From NCBI RefSeq assembly GCF_021233435.1, contig NZ_CP089468.1, forward strand, positions 2,590,597 through 2,654,596: a stretch of DNA of 64,000 nucleotides, in the 5' to 3' direction. The notes beneath the pieces are model-generated. The model had not been told where the DNA came from and did not search any database. It saw only the letters and a program-made list of their open reading frames with translations. This stretch comes from Halobacterium noricense (GTDB taxonomy: Archaea > Halobacteriota > Halobacteria > Halobacteriales > Halobacteriaceae). Every line of letters begins with the position of its first letter. Position 1 is the stretch's first letter. The translations under genes were made by a program, and so were the position numbers. Shown here in pieces: positions 34,345 to 43,271 of this stretch.

Positions 34345-35565
34345 TCAGTACGCCGCCCGGAGGACGGCTTCGATGTCATCGGTCGTGAGGTCGAGGCCGG
34401 GTGGCGCGTTCGCCACGAAGGCGTCCGCGACGACGGTTTCGGCGACCGCGGGGAACTCGCTGGGCTCGGGACCGGCGACGTCGGCCAGCGAGTCGGGCAG
34501 GCCGAGTGCGTCTCGAACGTCCGCGACAGCCGCTACGACCGCTTCGGCGGGGTCGGCAGCGTCCTCGACACCGAGCGCGTCTGCGAGCAGGTCGCGGCGG
34601 CCGTCCACCTCCGCGAAGAGGTGGCGGAGGACGTGGGGTGCGACGACGGCGTGGGCAGCGCCCTGCTGGACCGCGTAGCCGTCGGTGAGGCCGTGTCCGA
34701 ACGCGTGAATGACGGAGAGCGTCGTCTCCCCTGGCCGCGAGATGCCGTACTGGACGAGCAACAAGCCCTCCAAGACGGGGTCGAGGGTGACGGCGTCGAC
34801 ACTCCCGCGCCCCAGTTCGCGCAGGCCGTCGGCGAGGAGGCCGAGCCCGTGGGCAGCCGTCGCGTCCGTGACGGGCGTGGCGTTCGCGGCGTACAGCGTC
34901 TCGATGCCCTTGTCGAAGCCGTTCATCGCGGAGCCGACGAGCACGTCCCGGGGCGTGGTAGCGACGAGCTCGGGGTCGTAGAAGACCGCACGCGGCATCA
35001 ATCGACGGTCCGAGAGCCCGCCGCTGACGGGTACGTCGACCAACCCGGAGTCGGGATGAGCGTTCAGTCCGGCGACTATGGAGAGGTCCGCGCCGGCAAG
35101 CGTCGTGGGCACGGCGACGATGGGGTCGAGGTCGCCGTCGGCGGAGAGCGTGCCCGTCTCGGTGAACTCCCGGGCGGCTGCCTCGGCGTCTTGGCCGCCC
35201 GTAGCGAGTACGCTGACGGCTTTCGCGACGTCGAGACTACTCCCGCCGCCGAGCGCGACGAGGATGTCCGCGTCATGCTCGCGGTACGCGTCCCGGGCGT
35301 CGAGCGCGGTCGACAGCCGCTTCTCGGGCGTCGTCTCGGCGAAGACGCCCGTGAGTTTGTCGCCCAGTCCGGCACGAATCGGGTCCATCACGGCGGGCGT
35401 GCTGCCAACGGTCGACCCGCAGACGACGAGCGCGCGCTCGAATCCCTGCCGGTCGAGTTCGTCGGCGAGGTCCGCGACGCTCCCCACACCGTACCGGAGG
35501 ACGCCGGGGTCGTAGTCGAAGCGGAACGGCTCGCCGACGCGGTCGCTCGTGGCTGGGTCAGTCAC
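34345..35565 (-). CDS. Iron-containing alcohol dehydrogenase-type protein
   Basis: A 406-aa protein of the group III (iron-dependent) alcohol dehydrogenase / glycerol dehydrogenase superfamily. The NAD-binding motif is LVALGGGSSLDVAKAV (about residue 101-116), followed by PIVAVPTTLAGADLS. Metal-site histidines are in SVIHAFGHGLTDGYAVQQGA (about 255-274), and GFDKGIETLYAA also fits. The first metal-ligand Asp/His pair is less clear than in classical enzymes, so the substrate is open. The start is GTG at 35565, one base after the VOC gene stop, so the two form an operon. Confidence 0.82.
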   Translation of the reverse strand: MTDPATSDRVGEPFRFDYDPGVLRYGVGSVADLADELDRQGFERALVVCGSTVGSTPAVMDPIRAGLGDKLTGVFAETTPEKRLSTALDARDAYREHDADILVALGGGSSLDVAKAVSVLATGGQDAEAAAREFTETGTLSADGDLDPIVAVPTTLAGADLSIVAGLNAHPDSGLVDVPVSGGLSDRRLMPRAVFYDPELVATTPRDVLVGSAMNGFDKGIETLYAANATPVTDATAAHGLGLLADGLRELGRGSVDAVTLDPVLEGLLLVQYGISRPGETTLSVIHAFGHGLTDGYAVQQGAAHAVVAPHVLRHLFAEVDGRRDLLADALGVEDAADPAEAVVAAVADVRDALGLPDSLADVAGPEPSEFPAVAETVVADAFVANAPPGLDLTTDDIEAVLRAAY

Positions 35566-35566
35566 G

Positions 35567-36532
35567 CTACGAACCTCCGTCCTCCGCGTGCGGCGGCTCG
35601 AATTCGGGGAGCGCGGCCTCGATTTCCGCGCGTTCGTCCTCCAACCACTCGGGGAGGACGAGACTGGACCCGAGCTCCTCGACGTCTTCGTCGACGTCGA
35701 AGCCGGGGCCGTCGGTCGCGATTTCGAAGAGCACGCCGCCGGGCTCCCGGCAGTACAGCGACTGGAAGTACTTCCGGTCGATGGGGCCGCTGGCGGCGAG
35801 CCCGCGGTCGGCGCAGGCTTGCTTGTACGCCGCCAGGTCGTCGACGTTCTCGGTAGTGAATGCGACGTGGTGGACGGTGCCGACGCCCATCGTTCCGCGT
35901 CCGGCGTCCGTCTGCACGAGGTCCAGAATCGAGTGCGCGCCGCCCTCGGACGTCTGGTAACGCCGGCGGTCGCCGTCGTCGCCGACGTGCTCGTAGCCCA
36001 GTACCTCGGTGAGAATCTCTTCGGTAGGGCCGAACTCGCGGACCGCGAGCGTGACGCTGTGGAACCCGCGCAGTTGGTGTGCCTCGGGGACTGGGCCGTC
36101 GGGCCACGGCACCGCGTCCGAATCGCGGGCGTGCTCACTCGCAACCAGTTCGAGGCCGATACCGTCCGGGTCCGAGAACCGGAGGACGGTGTCGCCGAAG
36201 CGCTCGGCCTCCTCGACGGCGACGCCGTGGTCGTCGAGGCGCTCGACCCAGAAGTCCACGGAGTCCGGCGGAATCAGGTACGCAGTGTCGCGGGTCTGGC
36301 CCGCGCCGAACTCGCCGTCGCGGCCGCTGTCGGTCCACGGGAAGAACGTGATGTTCGTCCCCGGCGTCCCCTCGTAGTCGCCGAAGTAGAAGTGGTACGT
36401 GTTGGTGTCGTCGTGGTTGACGGTGCGCTTGACGAATCGCAGGCCGAGCGTCTCGACGTAGAAGTCGGCGTTCGCCTGCGGGTCGCCCGCGATGGCCGTG
36501 ACGTGGTGAAGTCCCGGCGTCGGCTCTGTCAT
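35567..36532 (-). CDS. VOC-family (glyoxalase/ring-cleavage dioxygenase-like) protein
   Basis: A 321-aa protein with two VOC beta-alpha-beta modules. Metal-ligand-like residues are in GLHHVTAIAGDPQANADFYV (first module) and GTVHHVAFTTENVDDLAAYK (second). Glutamates are in PDGIGLELVASE and PGGVLFEIATDGPGFDVDED. This matches the PcpA/extradiol-dioxygenase-like group, common in haloarchaea and often called ring-cleaving dioxygenase; the substrate is unknown. The ATG is at 36532. The gene immediately precedes the alcohol dehydrogenase. Confidence 0.85.
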   Translation of the reverse strand: MTEPTPGLHHVTAIAGDPQANADFYVETLGLRFVKRTVNHDDTNTYHFYFGDYEGTPGTNITFFPWTDSGRDGEFGAGQTRDTAYLIPPDSVDFWVERLDDHGVAVEEAERFGDTVLRFSDPDGIGLELVASEHARDSDAVPWPDGPVPEAHQLRGFHSVTLAVREFGPTEEILTEVLGYEHVGDDGDRRRYQTSEGGAHSILDLVQTDAGRGTMGVGTVHHVAFTTENVDDLAAYKQACADRGLAASGPIDRKYFQSLYCREPGGVLFEIATDGPGFDVDEDVEELGSSLVLPEWLEDERAEIEAALPEFEPPHAEDGGS

Positions 36533-36658
36533 GCACCGACGTAGGCGGCCCACACACGTATAGCCACGTTAGACGGCACTGTCACCGGGTGACGACGGCG
36601 TTACCACCGGACGAGGGGGCCAGCGAACGGTTAACACGCCGGCGGGCGAACGCGACGT

Positions 36659-36844
36659 ATGACCTGCCCGCACCTGGAGTACCGCGAGGAGGGCGACGGC
36701 CGCGAGTTCGACACCGCGCGGGCGTACTGCACGATTACCGGTGAGTTCATCCAGCCGATGCGCGCGGACGTCTGCAACGACCGCTACGACCTCGACCACG
36801 CCGCGCACTGCGAGATATTCCGCGAGCACGAGGGCGAATCGTGA
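36659..36844 (+). CDS. Small Cys-containing protein
   Basis: A 61-aa acidic protein ([20 protein letters not shown]). It has four cysteines and a nearby His (CPH, YCTITG, VCNDRYD, HCEIF) that could ligate one zinc ion. The function is unknown. Its TGA overlaps the GTG start of the next gene (GTGA), showing co-translation with the BKACE-type enzyme. Confidence 0.75.
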   Translation: MTCPHLEYREEGDGREFDTARAYCTITGEFIQPMRADVCNDRYDLDHAAHCEIFREHEGES

Positions 36845-37698
36845 GCTACGAGGACTTCCTCGCGGGCGACCCCGTCGTCGTGACGGCGGCGTTGACCGGC
36901 GGCATCCACGGGAAGGAAGCGAACCCGAACGTCCCGGAGACGCCCGAGGAGATCGGACGCGCGGCCGCGGCAGCGGAGGACGCTGGCGCCGCAGTCGTCC
37001 ACGTCCACGCGCGGAAGCCAAACGGCGAGCGCTCGTTTTCGACCGAGGACTTCCAGGCCATCGACGACGAAATCCGGGCGCGAGCGGACGACGTCGTCAT
37101 CCAGCACTCGACGGGCGGCACGGGCGCGCCCGACGACCTCCGGCACGAACCCTTGCGGACTGACCCCGCGCCGGAGATGGCGAGCCTCGACATGGGGCCG
37201 CTGAACCGCTCCGACCACCTCACGAGCGAGAACACCCGCGCGCTCGTGGACTCGCTGTACGACGAGATGGACGAGCGCGGCATCAAGCCCGAACTGGAGG
37301 TGTTCAACGACGGCCACCTCAACGAGGTCCACGGCCTGCTCGACCGGCGCGACCTCGCCGACCCCGTCTACGCCACGCTGATTTTCGGGCCGGGCACGCT
37401 CACCCGGCCGCGCCCGCGGAACTTCCTGAATCTCGTGTCGAACCTCCCCGAGGGCGCGGCGTTCAACACGCTCGGGTTCGGCCCGCACCAGCTCCCGTTC
37501 GCCACGATGGGCATCATGTTCGGCGGGCACGTCCGCGTCGGCCTCGAGGACAACGTCTACTACGAGAAGGGCGAACTCGCAGAGAGCAACGCCCAGCTCG
37601 TCGAGCGCGTGGTCGGCGTCGCGGAGACGCTCGGTCGCCCGGTCGCGTCGCCGGCCGAAGCCCGCGACGTCCTCGGCCTCTCGGACGGCTACGCCTAA
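36841..37698 (+). CDS. BKACE-family (DUF849) beta-keto acid cleavage enzyme
   Basis: A 285-aa TIM-barrel enzyme of the 3-keto-5-aminohexanoate cleavage enzyme family. It transfers an acetyl unit from a beta-keto acid to acetyl-CoA or cleaves related substrates. Family signatures are [37 protein letters not shown] (metal-binding HVH), [10 protein letters not shown], and [20 protein letters not shown] near the C-terminus. It has a GTG start at 36841. A cupin follows 25 bp later. The in-vivo substrate is not evident. Confidence 0.88.
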   Translation: MSYEDFLAGDPVVVTAALTGGIHGKEANPNVPETPEEIGRAAAAAEDAGAAVVHVHARKPNGERSFSTEDFQAIDDEIRARADDVVIQHSTGGTGAPDDLRHEPLRTDPAPEMASLDMGPLNRSDHLTSENTRALVDSLYDEMDERGIKPELEVFNDGHLNEVHGLLDRRDLADPVYATLIFGPGTLTRPRPRNFLNLVSNLPEGAAFNTLGFGPHQLPFATMGIMFGGHVRVGLEDNVYYEKGELAESNAQLVERVVGVAETLGRPVASPAEARDVLGLSDGYA

Positions 37699-37723
37699 GG
37701 CCCGGGACCGCCACGGTACGGGT

Positions 37724-38104
37724 ATGACGGCTTCCGAGACCGCGAGCCACGTGGTTCGCCGCGCTGCCGACGTCGAGTACGAGACCGTGAACGCCGCCGA
37801 GGGAATGCGGAAGGGTGTGCTGCTGGACGGCTCGGACGGCGCGCCGCAGTTCGCGATGCGGCGGTTCGTCCTCGAACCGGGCGCGAGCGTCCCCGAGCAC
37901 ACGAACGAGGTCGAACACGAGCAGTACGTGCTCGCGGGCGAGTACACGGTCGGCATCGAGGGCGAGACCTACGAGGTGAGCGCCGGCGACAGCCTCCTCA
38001 TCCCCGCGGGCGCGGTCCACTGGTACGACAACCCCGGCGACGAAGAAGGCGCGTTCATCTGCGCCGTTCCGAACGGCGACGACACCATCGAACTCGTGGA
38101 ATGA
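37724..38104 (+). CDS. Single-domain cupin
   Basis: A 126-aa cupin. Motif 1 reads PEHTNEVEHEQYVLAGEYTV (His/His/Glu metal ligands) and motif 2 reads SLLIPAGAVHWYDNPG (second His). The protein starts MTASETASHVVRRAADVEYE. It may be an enzyme or a small-molecule-binding regulator. Its closeness to the BKACE-type gene suggests a shared pathway, but that is inference. Confidence 0.87.
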   Translation: MTASETASHVVRRAADVEYETVNAAEGMRKGVLLDGSDGAPQFAMRRFVLEPGASVPEHTNEVEHEQYVLAGEYTVGIEGETYEVSAGDSLLIPAGAVHWYDNPGDEEGAFICAVPNGDDTIELVE

Positions 38105-38160
38105 CGCAAACCACCGCCGAAAGCGACTGAACAGCCGGTACGGGGTGGACTGAAAGGGGC

Positions 38161-38253
38161 GGCAGGCTTGGCGAAGGCGGACGAAGTAAGCACCGCAGGA
38201 GCGAGCGTAGCGAGCGACGAGGAGCGCAGCGAGGCCCCCGAGCCAAGCCTGCC
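38161..38253. repeat. Inverted repeat enclosing GCGAG-rich spacer
   Basis: GGCAGGCTTGG (38161-38171) and CCAAGCCTGCC (38243-38253) form a perfect 11-bp inverted pair around 71 bp of GCGAGCG-rich sequence. The arms lie between the cupin stop and the helicase start. It may be a bidirectional terminator or a small repetitive element. Confidence 0.6.
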
Positions 38254-38356
38254 GGGGCTTTCGAGGAAACGTCGAAGACAACGCCGTCGACCACGAAACG
38301 CAACAGCAGACCTAGCAAGCGAATCGCTGAAATACCGTCCTCCCGTACGTTGGTTC

Positions 38357-40411
38357 GTGTCTGAGCAGGTCCAGCGCGTGGATACGTTGTTCCTCCACGA
38401 GACCGGAGACGACTACTTGGCGGTCGCTCAGCGGAGCGGCGACCGGTTGTTCCGCGCGAAACTGGAGTTGACGGAGCGGGACGCGGGGCCGCGTCCCGGA
38501 CGATTTCGCGTGAAGACGGGGAGCGGCGAGGAGCCGCGCAGCCCCGACCAGTTCGTGGACATCGCGCGGCGCGCGGACCGCATCCGCATCAGCGAGCAGA
38601 CGAGCCGGAGCGGCCGCGAGGAGCTCCGGGAGATGCTGGACGCCTACCAGCAGGACGCGAAGGTCGTGCGGACGTGCCGGTACTGCGCGGGGAAGGGGCG
38701 GTACTCGCCCATCACCTCGGAGACGGCCATCGAGGCGGACGGCGAGTTCATCTGCCAGGACTGCGCGATTCGAGAGTTGGAGCGCGAGCTGTCGTTCAAC
38801 GGCGGCATGACGGGCGCGGCGCAGGACCGCCTCGAAGACCTGCTGCTGGAGGAGCAGGACCTCGACCGCATTACCGGGCTGCTGGGCGGGAATCTCGACC
38901 CGGACCTGACGAAGTTCGACGAAGTGAGCGCGACGACCGACGAGGTCGACCCGGTGCCGGTCGACAGCCTCGACCTCCACCCGGACGTGAAGGACCTCCT
39001 GACCGCGCGCTTCGACGAGTTGCTGCCCGTGCAGAGCCTCTCCGTGGAGAACGGGCTGCTCGACGGCGAGGACCAGTTGGTGGTGTCCGCGACGGCGACC
39101 GGGAAGACGCTCGTCGGGGAGATGGCGGGGCTGCACCGCCACCTCTCCGGAAAGGGGAAGATGCTGTTCCTCGTCCCCCTCGTCGCGCTCGCGAACCAGA
39201 AACACGAGGACTTCGAGGACGAGTACGGCGACCTCGCGAACGTCACGATTCGCGTGGGGTCGTCGCGGATTCGAGACGACGGCCACGCGTTCGACCCGTC
39301 GGCGGACATCATCGTCGGGACGTACGAGGGCATCGACCACGCGCTCCGCACGGGGAAGGACCTCGGCGACGTCGGGACCGTGGTCATCGACGAGGTGCAC
39401 ACGCTCAAGGAGGACGAGCGCGGCCACCGCCTCGACGGCCTCATCTCGCGGCTGAAGTACTACTGCGAGCAGCGCGAACAGCAGTACCGCGACTACGAGG
39501 GCGCGCAGTGGATTTACCTCTCGGCGACCGTCGGCAACCCCGGCGAACTCGCGCGGGGGATGCGCGCGAACCTCGTGGAGTTCGAGGAGCGCCCGATTCC
39601 CATCGAGCGCCACGTGACGTTCGCGGAGGGCAACGAGAAGCCCGACATCGAGAACAAACTCGTGCGCCGGGAGTTCGACAAGGAGTCCTCGAAGGGGTAC
39701 AAGGGCCAGACCATCATCTTCACGAACTCGCGGCGGCGCTGCCACGAGATTTCCCGGAAGCTGGACTACCCGTCCGCTGCGTACCACGCGGGGCTGGACT
39801 ACGGCGAACGCAAGTCCGTCGAGCGCCGGTTCGGGAACCAGGACCTCTCGGCGGTCGTGACGACGGCGGCGCTCGCGGCGGGCGTCGACTTCCCGGCGTC
39901 GCAGGTCATCTTCGACACGCTCGCGATGGGCATCGAGTGGCTCTCCGTCCAGGAGTTCGAGCAGATGCTCGGGCGCGCGGGCCGGCCCGACTACCACGAC
40001 CGCGGGAAGGTGTACATGCTCGTCGAACCCGACGCCTCCTATCACTCCTCGATGGAGGGCACCGAGGAGGAAATCGCGTTCAAACTCCTCAAGGGCGAGA
40101 TGGAGGACGTCGTCACGCACTACGACGAGACCGCGGCCGTCGAGGAGACGCTGGCGAACGTCACCGTCGGCGGGAAGGCCGCCAAGCGCCTCAACGACCG
40201 GATGCTCGGCGAAGTGCCGACCAAGCACGCGCTCGGGAAGCTCCTCGAATACGAGTTCGTCGACGGCTTCGAGCCGACGCCGCTCGGGCGCGCGGTGACG
40301 ACGCACTTTCTCGAACCCGGCGCGGCGTTCACGATTCTGGACGGCGTGCGCAAGGCCAAACACCCCTACGACGTCGTCGCGGACATCGAGTTGCGCGGCG
40401 AACAGCAGTAG
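38357..40411 (+). CDS. SF2 DEAD/DEAH-box helicase with N-terminal extension
   Basis: A 684-aa superfamily-2 helicase. The N-terminal ~200 residues carry a zinc-like motif (CRYCAGKGRY ... CQDC, about residues 106-133). Core motifs are Walker A SATATGKTLVGEM (about 245-257), DEVH (motif II), LSATVGNPGELARG (III), TIIFTNSRRRCHEIS (IV), TTAALAAGVDFPASQ (V) and QMLGRAGRPDYHDRG (VI). The pattern is closest to the Ski2/Hel308 side of SF2. I chose the GTG at 38357 (SEQVQRVDTLFLHETGDDYL). The longer frame from 38168 only adds Arg/Ser-rich sequence across the inverted repeat. Confidence 0.9.
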   Translation: MSEQVQRVDTLFLHETGDDYLAVAQRSGDRLFRAKLELTERDAGPRPGRFRVKTGSGEEPRSPDQFVDIARRADRIRISEQTSRSGREELREMLDAYQQDAKVVRTCRYCAGKGRYSPITSETAIEADGEFICQDCAIRELERELSFNGGMTGAAQDRLEDLLLEEQDLDRITGLLGGNLDPDLTKFDEVSATTDEVDPVPVDSLDLHPDVKDLLTARFDELLPVQSLSVENGLLDGEDQLVVSATATGKTLVGEMAGLHRHLSGKGKMLFLVPLVALANQKHEDFEDEYGDLANVTIRVGSSRIRDDGHAFDPSADIIVGTYEGIDHALRTGKDLGDVGTVVIDEVHTLKEDERGHRLDGLISRLKYYCEQREQQYRDYEGAQWIYLSATVGNPGELARGMRANLVEFEERPIPIERHVTFAEGNEKPDIENKLVRREFDKESSKGYKGQTIIFTNSRRRCHEISRKLDYPSAAYHAGLDYGERKSVERRFGNQDLSAVVTTAALAAGVDFPASQVIFDTLAMGIEWLSVQEFEQMLGRAGRPDYHDRGKVYMLVEPDASYHSSMEGTEEEIAFKLLKGEMEDVVTHYDETAAVEETLANVTVGGKAAKRLNDRMLGEVPTKHALGKLLEYEFVDGFEPTPLGRAVTTHFLEPGAAFTILDGVRKAKHPYDVVADIELRGEQQ

Positions 40412-40480
40412 TTCGGCGAGCCCGCGGGCGGGCCGTACCTGCCGTTCGATTTTAACCGGAGGCGTGTAAACGGGTCGCAC

Positions 40481-42292
40481 ATGACGCTGGTCGCCGCGGC
40501 TGGACTGGCCGCGCTCTCGGTCGCCGCCGCCGGGCTCGTGCTCTACGCCGCGTGGCGCGCGGAACGGTCCCGCGACGCACCGCCGACGCCGCCGAGCGAC
40601 GGGAACGCGCTCGCGGACGGCGGCGGGCGCGCCAGCAGCCCGGACGCTCCCGCCGAGCCCGACGGCGGCGAACCCGCGGACTCGGGCTACCTCCTCGGAA
40701 CCTCGGCGTCGCACAAACTGAGTGGCGTCACGCGCTGGCTGACGACGGTCGACCACAAGGACATCGGGCTGCTGTATCTGGCGTTCGCCGCGACCGCGTT
40801 CCTCTGGGGAGGCACGGACGCGATGATGATGCGCACCGAACTGTACGACCCCGCGGTCTCCGTCTGGGACGAACACACGTACAACGCCCTGTTCACGATG
40901 CACGGGCTCACGATGCTGTTCCTGTTCGGGACGCCCGCGCTCGCCGGCCTCGGGAACTACCTGCTCCCGCTGTTCATCGGTGCCGACGACATGGCGTTCC
41001 CCCGCATCAACGCCATCGCCTTCTGGCTGCTCGTCCCCGCGCTCGTGCTCATGCGCGCCGGCCTGCTCTCGGACGTCCTCGGCCACGTCCTCGTCGGGGG
41101 CGGCCTCGGAGCGCTCGGCGAACAACTGCTCGCGCTCGCGCCACCTGCGACCGGGTGGACGTTCTACGCGCCGCTGTCCGTACAACTCGACCTCCCGACG
41201 GTGAGCGTCGTCCTGCTGGGCTTGCACCTCTCGGGGGTCGCCACCACGATGTCCGCCATCAACTTCATCGCGACCATCTTCACCGAACGCGAGGTCTCGT
41301 GGCGCGAACTCGACATCTTCTCGTGGACGATGCTCACCCAATCCGGGCTGATTCTGTTCGCGTTCCCGCTGCTGGGCAGCGCGCTCGTCATGCTCCTGTT
41401 AGACCGCACCGTCGGCACGACGTTCTTCGCCATTCAGGGTGGGAGCCCCATTCTCTGGCAGCACCTGTTCTGGTTCTTCGGGCACCCCGAAGTGTACATA
41501 CTGGTGTTGCCGCCGATGGGCATCGTCAGCCTCCTCGTCCCGAAATTCTCGGGGCGGAAGCTGTTCGGGTTCAAGTTCGTCGTCTACTCCACGCTGGCGA
41601 TTGGGGTGCTCTCGTTCGGCGTGTGGGCTCACCACATGTTCACCACGGGAATCGACCCGCGGCTCCGCGCGAGTTTCATGGCCGTCTCCATCGCCATCGC
41701 CGTGCCGTCGGCGGTGAAGGTGTTCAACTGGATTACGACGATGTGGAACGGCCACGTCCGGCTCACCGCGCCGATGCTGTTCTGCATCGGCGGCATCGGG
41801 ACGTTCATCGTCGGCGGCGTCACCGGTATCTTCCTCGCTGCCATCCCCATCGACCTGCTGCTGCACGACACCTACTACGTCGTCGGCCACTTCCACTTCA
41901 TCATCATGGGGCTGATTTCGTTCGCGGTGTTCGCGGGCGTCTACTACTGGTACCCCCTCGTCGTCGGCAAACACACCGACTACCGGCTCTCTGTCGCGCA
42001 CTTCCTCCTCACCACCGTGGGCATCGTGCTCGCGTTCGGCCCGATGATGATTATGGGCCAGGAAGGGCTGCCGCGGCGGTACGCCTCCTACCCCGCGGAG
42101 TTCGCGGGCCTCCAGCAGGTCGCCACGCTCGGCGCGATTCTCATCGCCGTTGGCACCGTCGTCTGGCTGTTCAACCTCGTGCAGTCCTCCCGGATGGGCG
42201 CGCCCGTCACCACCGACGACCCCTGGGACCTCCGCGAACACGGCGACGACCGCACCGCCGAGTGGGACGAACTCCCCTACGGGCGCGAGTAA
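40481..42292 (+). CDS. coxA: Haem-copper cytochrome oxidase subunit I
   Basis: A 603-aa terminal oxidase subunit that reduces oxygen and pumps protons. It has the low-spin haem ligand in TMHGLTMLFLFG and the CuB/cross-link motif FFGHPEVYILVLPPMG (A-type). The CuB histidines are in FGVWAHHMFTTG and the haem ligands in VVGHFHFIIMG. An extra N-terminal membrane helix (LAALSVAAAGLVLYAAWRAE) and a ~50-residue Pro/Gly/Asp linker precede the normal start (LTTVDHKDIGLLYLAFA). No subunit II or III is beside it. It is convergent with the membrane protein at 42293. Confidence 0.95.
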   Translation: MTLVAAAGLAALSVAAAGLVLYAAWRAERSRDAPPTPPSDGNALADGGGRASSPDAPAEPDGGEPADSGYLLGTSASHKLSGVTRWLTTVDHKDIGLLYLAFAATAFLWGGTDAMMMRTELYDPAVSVWDEHTYNALFTMHGLTMLFLFGTPALAGLGNYLLPLFIGADDMAFPRINAIAFWLLVPALVLMRAGLLSDVLGHVLVGGGLGALGEQLLALAPPATGWTFYAPLSVQLDLPTVSVVLLGLHLSGVATTMSAINFIATIFTEREVSWRELDIFSWTMLTQSGLILFAFPLLGSALVMLLLDRTVGTTFFAIQGGSPILWQHLFWFFGHPEVYILVLPPMGIVSLLVPKFSGRKLFGFKFVVYSTLAIGVLSFGVWAHHMFTTGIDPRLRASFMAVSIAIAVPSAVKVFNWITTMWNGHVRLTAPMLFCIGGIGTFIVGGVTGIFLAAIPIDLLLHDTYYVVGHFHFIIMGLISFAVFAGVYYWYPLVVGKHTDYRLSVAHFLLTTVGIVLAFGPMMIMGQEGLPRRYASYPAEFAGLQQVATLGAILIAVGTVVWLFNLVQSSRMGAPVTTDDPWDLREHGDDRTAEWDELPYGRE

Positions 42293-42715
42293 TCAGACGT
42301 CTTCGAGGGAGTGGTAGACCGCGCCGAGCGTGAAGCCGTACAGCAGGTGCGCGAACAGCGTAAAGGAGAGGTGGAGCGCGCCCTCCAGCGACGACAAATC
42401 GGGCGACGCGACGACGACGTACACCACCCACAGCGGGATGCTGAACGCCATCCCCCGGATTGCGGGGTCGCCGCCGCCCGGCACTTGCGAAAGTAGGCGC
42501 TCCAGACGCACGAACACCAGCGGGAACAGCACCATCCCCGCCAGCAGGAACACGAACAACCCCAGCACGGGCTGGTCGGAGACGCCCGCGTACCGCGCTA
42601 TCGCCGGGCCGACGCCCAGCTCGAAGCGCGCCTCGACCTCCGCGATGACGAGCACCACGGACATCACGATCGTCCCGGCGACACCACCACCAATCGCGCG
42701 TCGTATCGGGTCCAT
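42293..42715 (-). CDS. DUF6789-like four-helix membrane protein
   Basis: A 140-aa integral membrane protein with four hydrophobic helices (GGGVAGTIVMSVVLVIAEVE, VLGLFVFLLAGMVLFPLVFV, AFSIPLWVVYVVVASPDL, FTLFAHLLYGFTLGAVYHSL). It resembles haloarchaeal DUF6789 proteins, which I recall near oxidase genes. A link to the adjacent CoxA is plausible but unproven. The stops of the two genes abut. Confidence 0.72.
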   Translation of the reverse strand: MDPIRRAIGGGVAGTIVMSVVLVIAEVEARFELGVGPAIARYAGVSDQPVLGLFVFLLAGMVLFPLVFVRLERLLSQVPGGGDPAIRGMAFSIPLWVVYVVVASPDLSSLEGALHLSFTLFAHLLYGFTLGAVYHSLEDV

Positions 42716-42729
42716 GCGTTGTCACCTCC

Positions 42730-43011
42730 TCAAACCACTAGCGGCACCGCCAACAGCCCCGGCACGAACGCCACCCCCAGCGTCGCCAGCAGGATGACGA
42801 GTATCGCGCCCGGCAGCCCGCCGACTGCCACCACGAGCAACGCCAGCGGCGTCACCGCCACCTGCGCCCCCAGGAACTCTGCGATGAGGATGACTACGAG
42901 CCCCACGACCGCGTTGACGATGAACGGCTTCACCGCGCGAATCACGCGGTACGCGCCGAACAACGCCACCAGTACGAGGACCGCGAGCCCGACCTCCAGC
43001 ATCGTTGGCAT
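42730..43011 (-). CDS. BofA-like small membrane protein
   Basis: A 93-aa protein with three hydrophobic stretches. The central region (IRAVKPFIVNAVVGLVVILI, then PLALLVVAVGGLPGAILVIL) matches the pro-sigma-K-processing-inhibitor BofA family, which in archaea has no known sigma target. I took the ATG at 43011 (MPTMLEVGLAVLVLVALFGA); a second ATG lies 9 bases inside. It precedes the DUF6789-like gene by 14 bp on the same strand. Confidence 0.8.
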   Translation of the reverse strand: MPTMLEVGLAVLVLVALFGAYRVIRAVKPFIVNAVVGLVVILIAEFLGAQVAVTPLALLVVAVGGLPGAILVILLATLGVAFVPGLLAVPLVV

Positions 43012-43103
43012 ACGTACCCGTGTGACACCTACCGCGAAAGTCGTTGTGGCGACAGCCCGCCGAACGAAACCCTTACGCCACACCCGGCGGTACATCTACG
43101 TGC

Positions 43104-43176
43104 GGGACCGTGGGGTAGCTTGGTATCCTTTCGGCCTTGGGTGCCGATAACCCCGATTCAAATTCGGGCGGTCCCA
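43104..43176 (+). tRNA. tRNA-Pro(TGG)
   Basis: 73 bases form a complete cloverleaf. The acceptor stem is GGGACCG/CGGTCCC with discriminator A. The D arm is in GGGGTAGCTTGGTATCC. The anticodon stem is TCGGC/GCCGA with loop CTTGGGT, giving anticodon TGG. The T arm is CCCGA-TTCAAAT-TCGGG. No CCA is encoded. It marks the left border of the accessory island. Confidence 0.93.
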
Positions 43177-43271
43177 CTACATACATAACCGTTTTCCCGG
43201 GTTCTTCGACACTTAGCGGCCGCTCTGCGGATCCCGGTGTTTTCACGGGTGGCTAATTAGTATCGAACTAA

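Noticed and set aside
38168-38356. N-terminal extension of the SF2 helicase
   Set aside because: The added residues are Ala/Arg/Ser-rich and come from the 11-bp inverted-repeat element. The GTG at 38357 begins a protein-like sequence.
38312-41341. Very long open frame (about 1000 codons) on the minus strand
   Set aside because: It lies antisense to the SF2 helicase and CoxA genes, is Arg/Val/Glu-biased and crosses their intergenic region. It is a GC-rich codon-bias shadow; the plus-strand proteins have clear family motifs.
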